DNA from: an uncultured Coriobacteriaceae bacterium
GTDB taxonomy: Bacteria; Actinomycetota; Coriobacteriia; Coriobacteriales; Eggerthellaceae
Assembly: GCA_902796815.1 (NCBI GenBank)
Contig: CADBQL010000320.1
Location: 1-5,210, forward strand
Direction: 5' to 3'
Length of the DNA stretch: 5,210 bases
This document shows positions 5,147-5,210 of this stretch, in pieces; positions within the stretch are counted from its first letter, which is position 1, and each line of letters opens with the position of its first letter. Below the pieces are notes generated by a model that ran no database searches, was not told the DNA's origin, and worked only from the letters and a program-made list of their open reading frames with translations. The position numbers and the translations under genes are program-made.

Positions 5147-5210
5147 GCCAACGTGGCTCAGTTGGTAGAGCAGCGCACTCGTAATGCGCAGGTCACCGGT
5201 TCGAGTCCGG
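5147..5210 (+). tRNA. tRNA-Thr, anticodon CGT, truncated at the 3' end by the window
   Basis: The cloverleaf can be laid out base by base: acceptor 5' strand GCCAACG (5147-5153), D stem GCTC/GAGC (5156-5159, 5168-5171), anticodon stem GCGCA/TGCGC (5173-5177, 5185-5189) with loop CTCGTAA, T stem ACCGG with loop TTCGAGT (5200-5206). The anticodon CGT (5180-5182) reads the threonine codon ACG. The last base of the T stem, the 3' acceptor strand, the discriminator base and any encoded CCA lie beyond the window. It has its own promoter at 5090-5118. Confidence 0.95.

Noticed and set aside
4411..5184. Plus-strand open frame of 257 codons across fdhD and into the tRNA gene
   Set aside because: It is antisense to fdhD, whose family motifs are unmistakable, and its end runs through the tRNA-Thr sequence. 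It is a shadow frame.

Overview
This window is a stretch of bacterial chromosome, moderately GC-rich by eye. It holds five minus-strand protein genes and one plus-strand tRNA gene that runs off the right end. The gene order on the minus strand is fhaA, fhaB, pstP-type PP2C phosphatase, then a SEDS-family (FtsW/RodA) gene. This is the conserved actinobacterial locus for envelope growth and Ser/Thr kinase signalling (in Mycobacterium tuberculosis: fhaA, fhaB, pstP, rodA, pbpA, pknA, pknB). The cluster, the moderate base composition and the adjacent fdhD suggest an anaerobic actinobacterium, possibly class Coriobacteriia (Eggerthella/Slackia-like). The phylum is well supported; the class is an inference from memory of those families.

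Layout from right to left, the direction in which the protein genes are read. At 5147-5210 is a 3'-truncated tRNA-Thr(CGT) on the plus strand, with a near-consensus promoter at 5090-5118 and a small GAAA-loop hairpin in its leader. A 148-base intergenic region separates it from fdhD (4105-4998, minus), which encodes the sulfur-transfer/chaperone protein needed by molybdenum formate dehydrogenases. A 171-base gap with several inverted repeats follows. The operon then begins with fhaA (2515-3930), followed after 53 bases, including a GC-rich 8-bp hairpin, by fhaB (2048-2461). The PP2C phosphatase gene (728-2047) starts on the base after the fhaB stop codon. The rodA/ftsW gene overlaps the phosphatase stop by four bases (ATGA) and leaves the window at its left edge.

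How the genes work together: in the well-studied actinobacterial version, PknA/PknB-type kinases (expected further left, outside the window) phosphorylate envelope proteins. FhaA and FhaB read phosphothreonine with FHA domains, the membrane-anchored PP2C enzyme reverses the phosphorylation, and the SEDS glycosyltransferase with its class B PBP builds septal or lateral peptidoglycan. fdhD is unrelated in function and appears to be only a neighbour, although no clear terminator separates it from fhaA.

I see no mobile element, CRISPR array, phage gene or obvious novel system; this is a housekeeping region. The points that merit a second look are the tyrosine-rich FhaA linker with an exact-period 45-bp tandem repeat, the hairpin between fhaA and fhaB, the leader hairpin of the tRNA, the cysteine motif of FdhD, and the inverted repeats in the two regulatory gaps.
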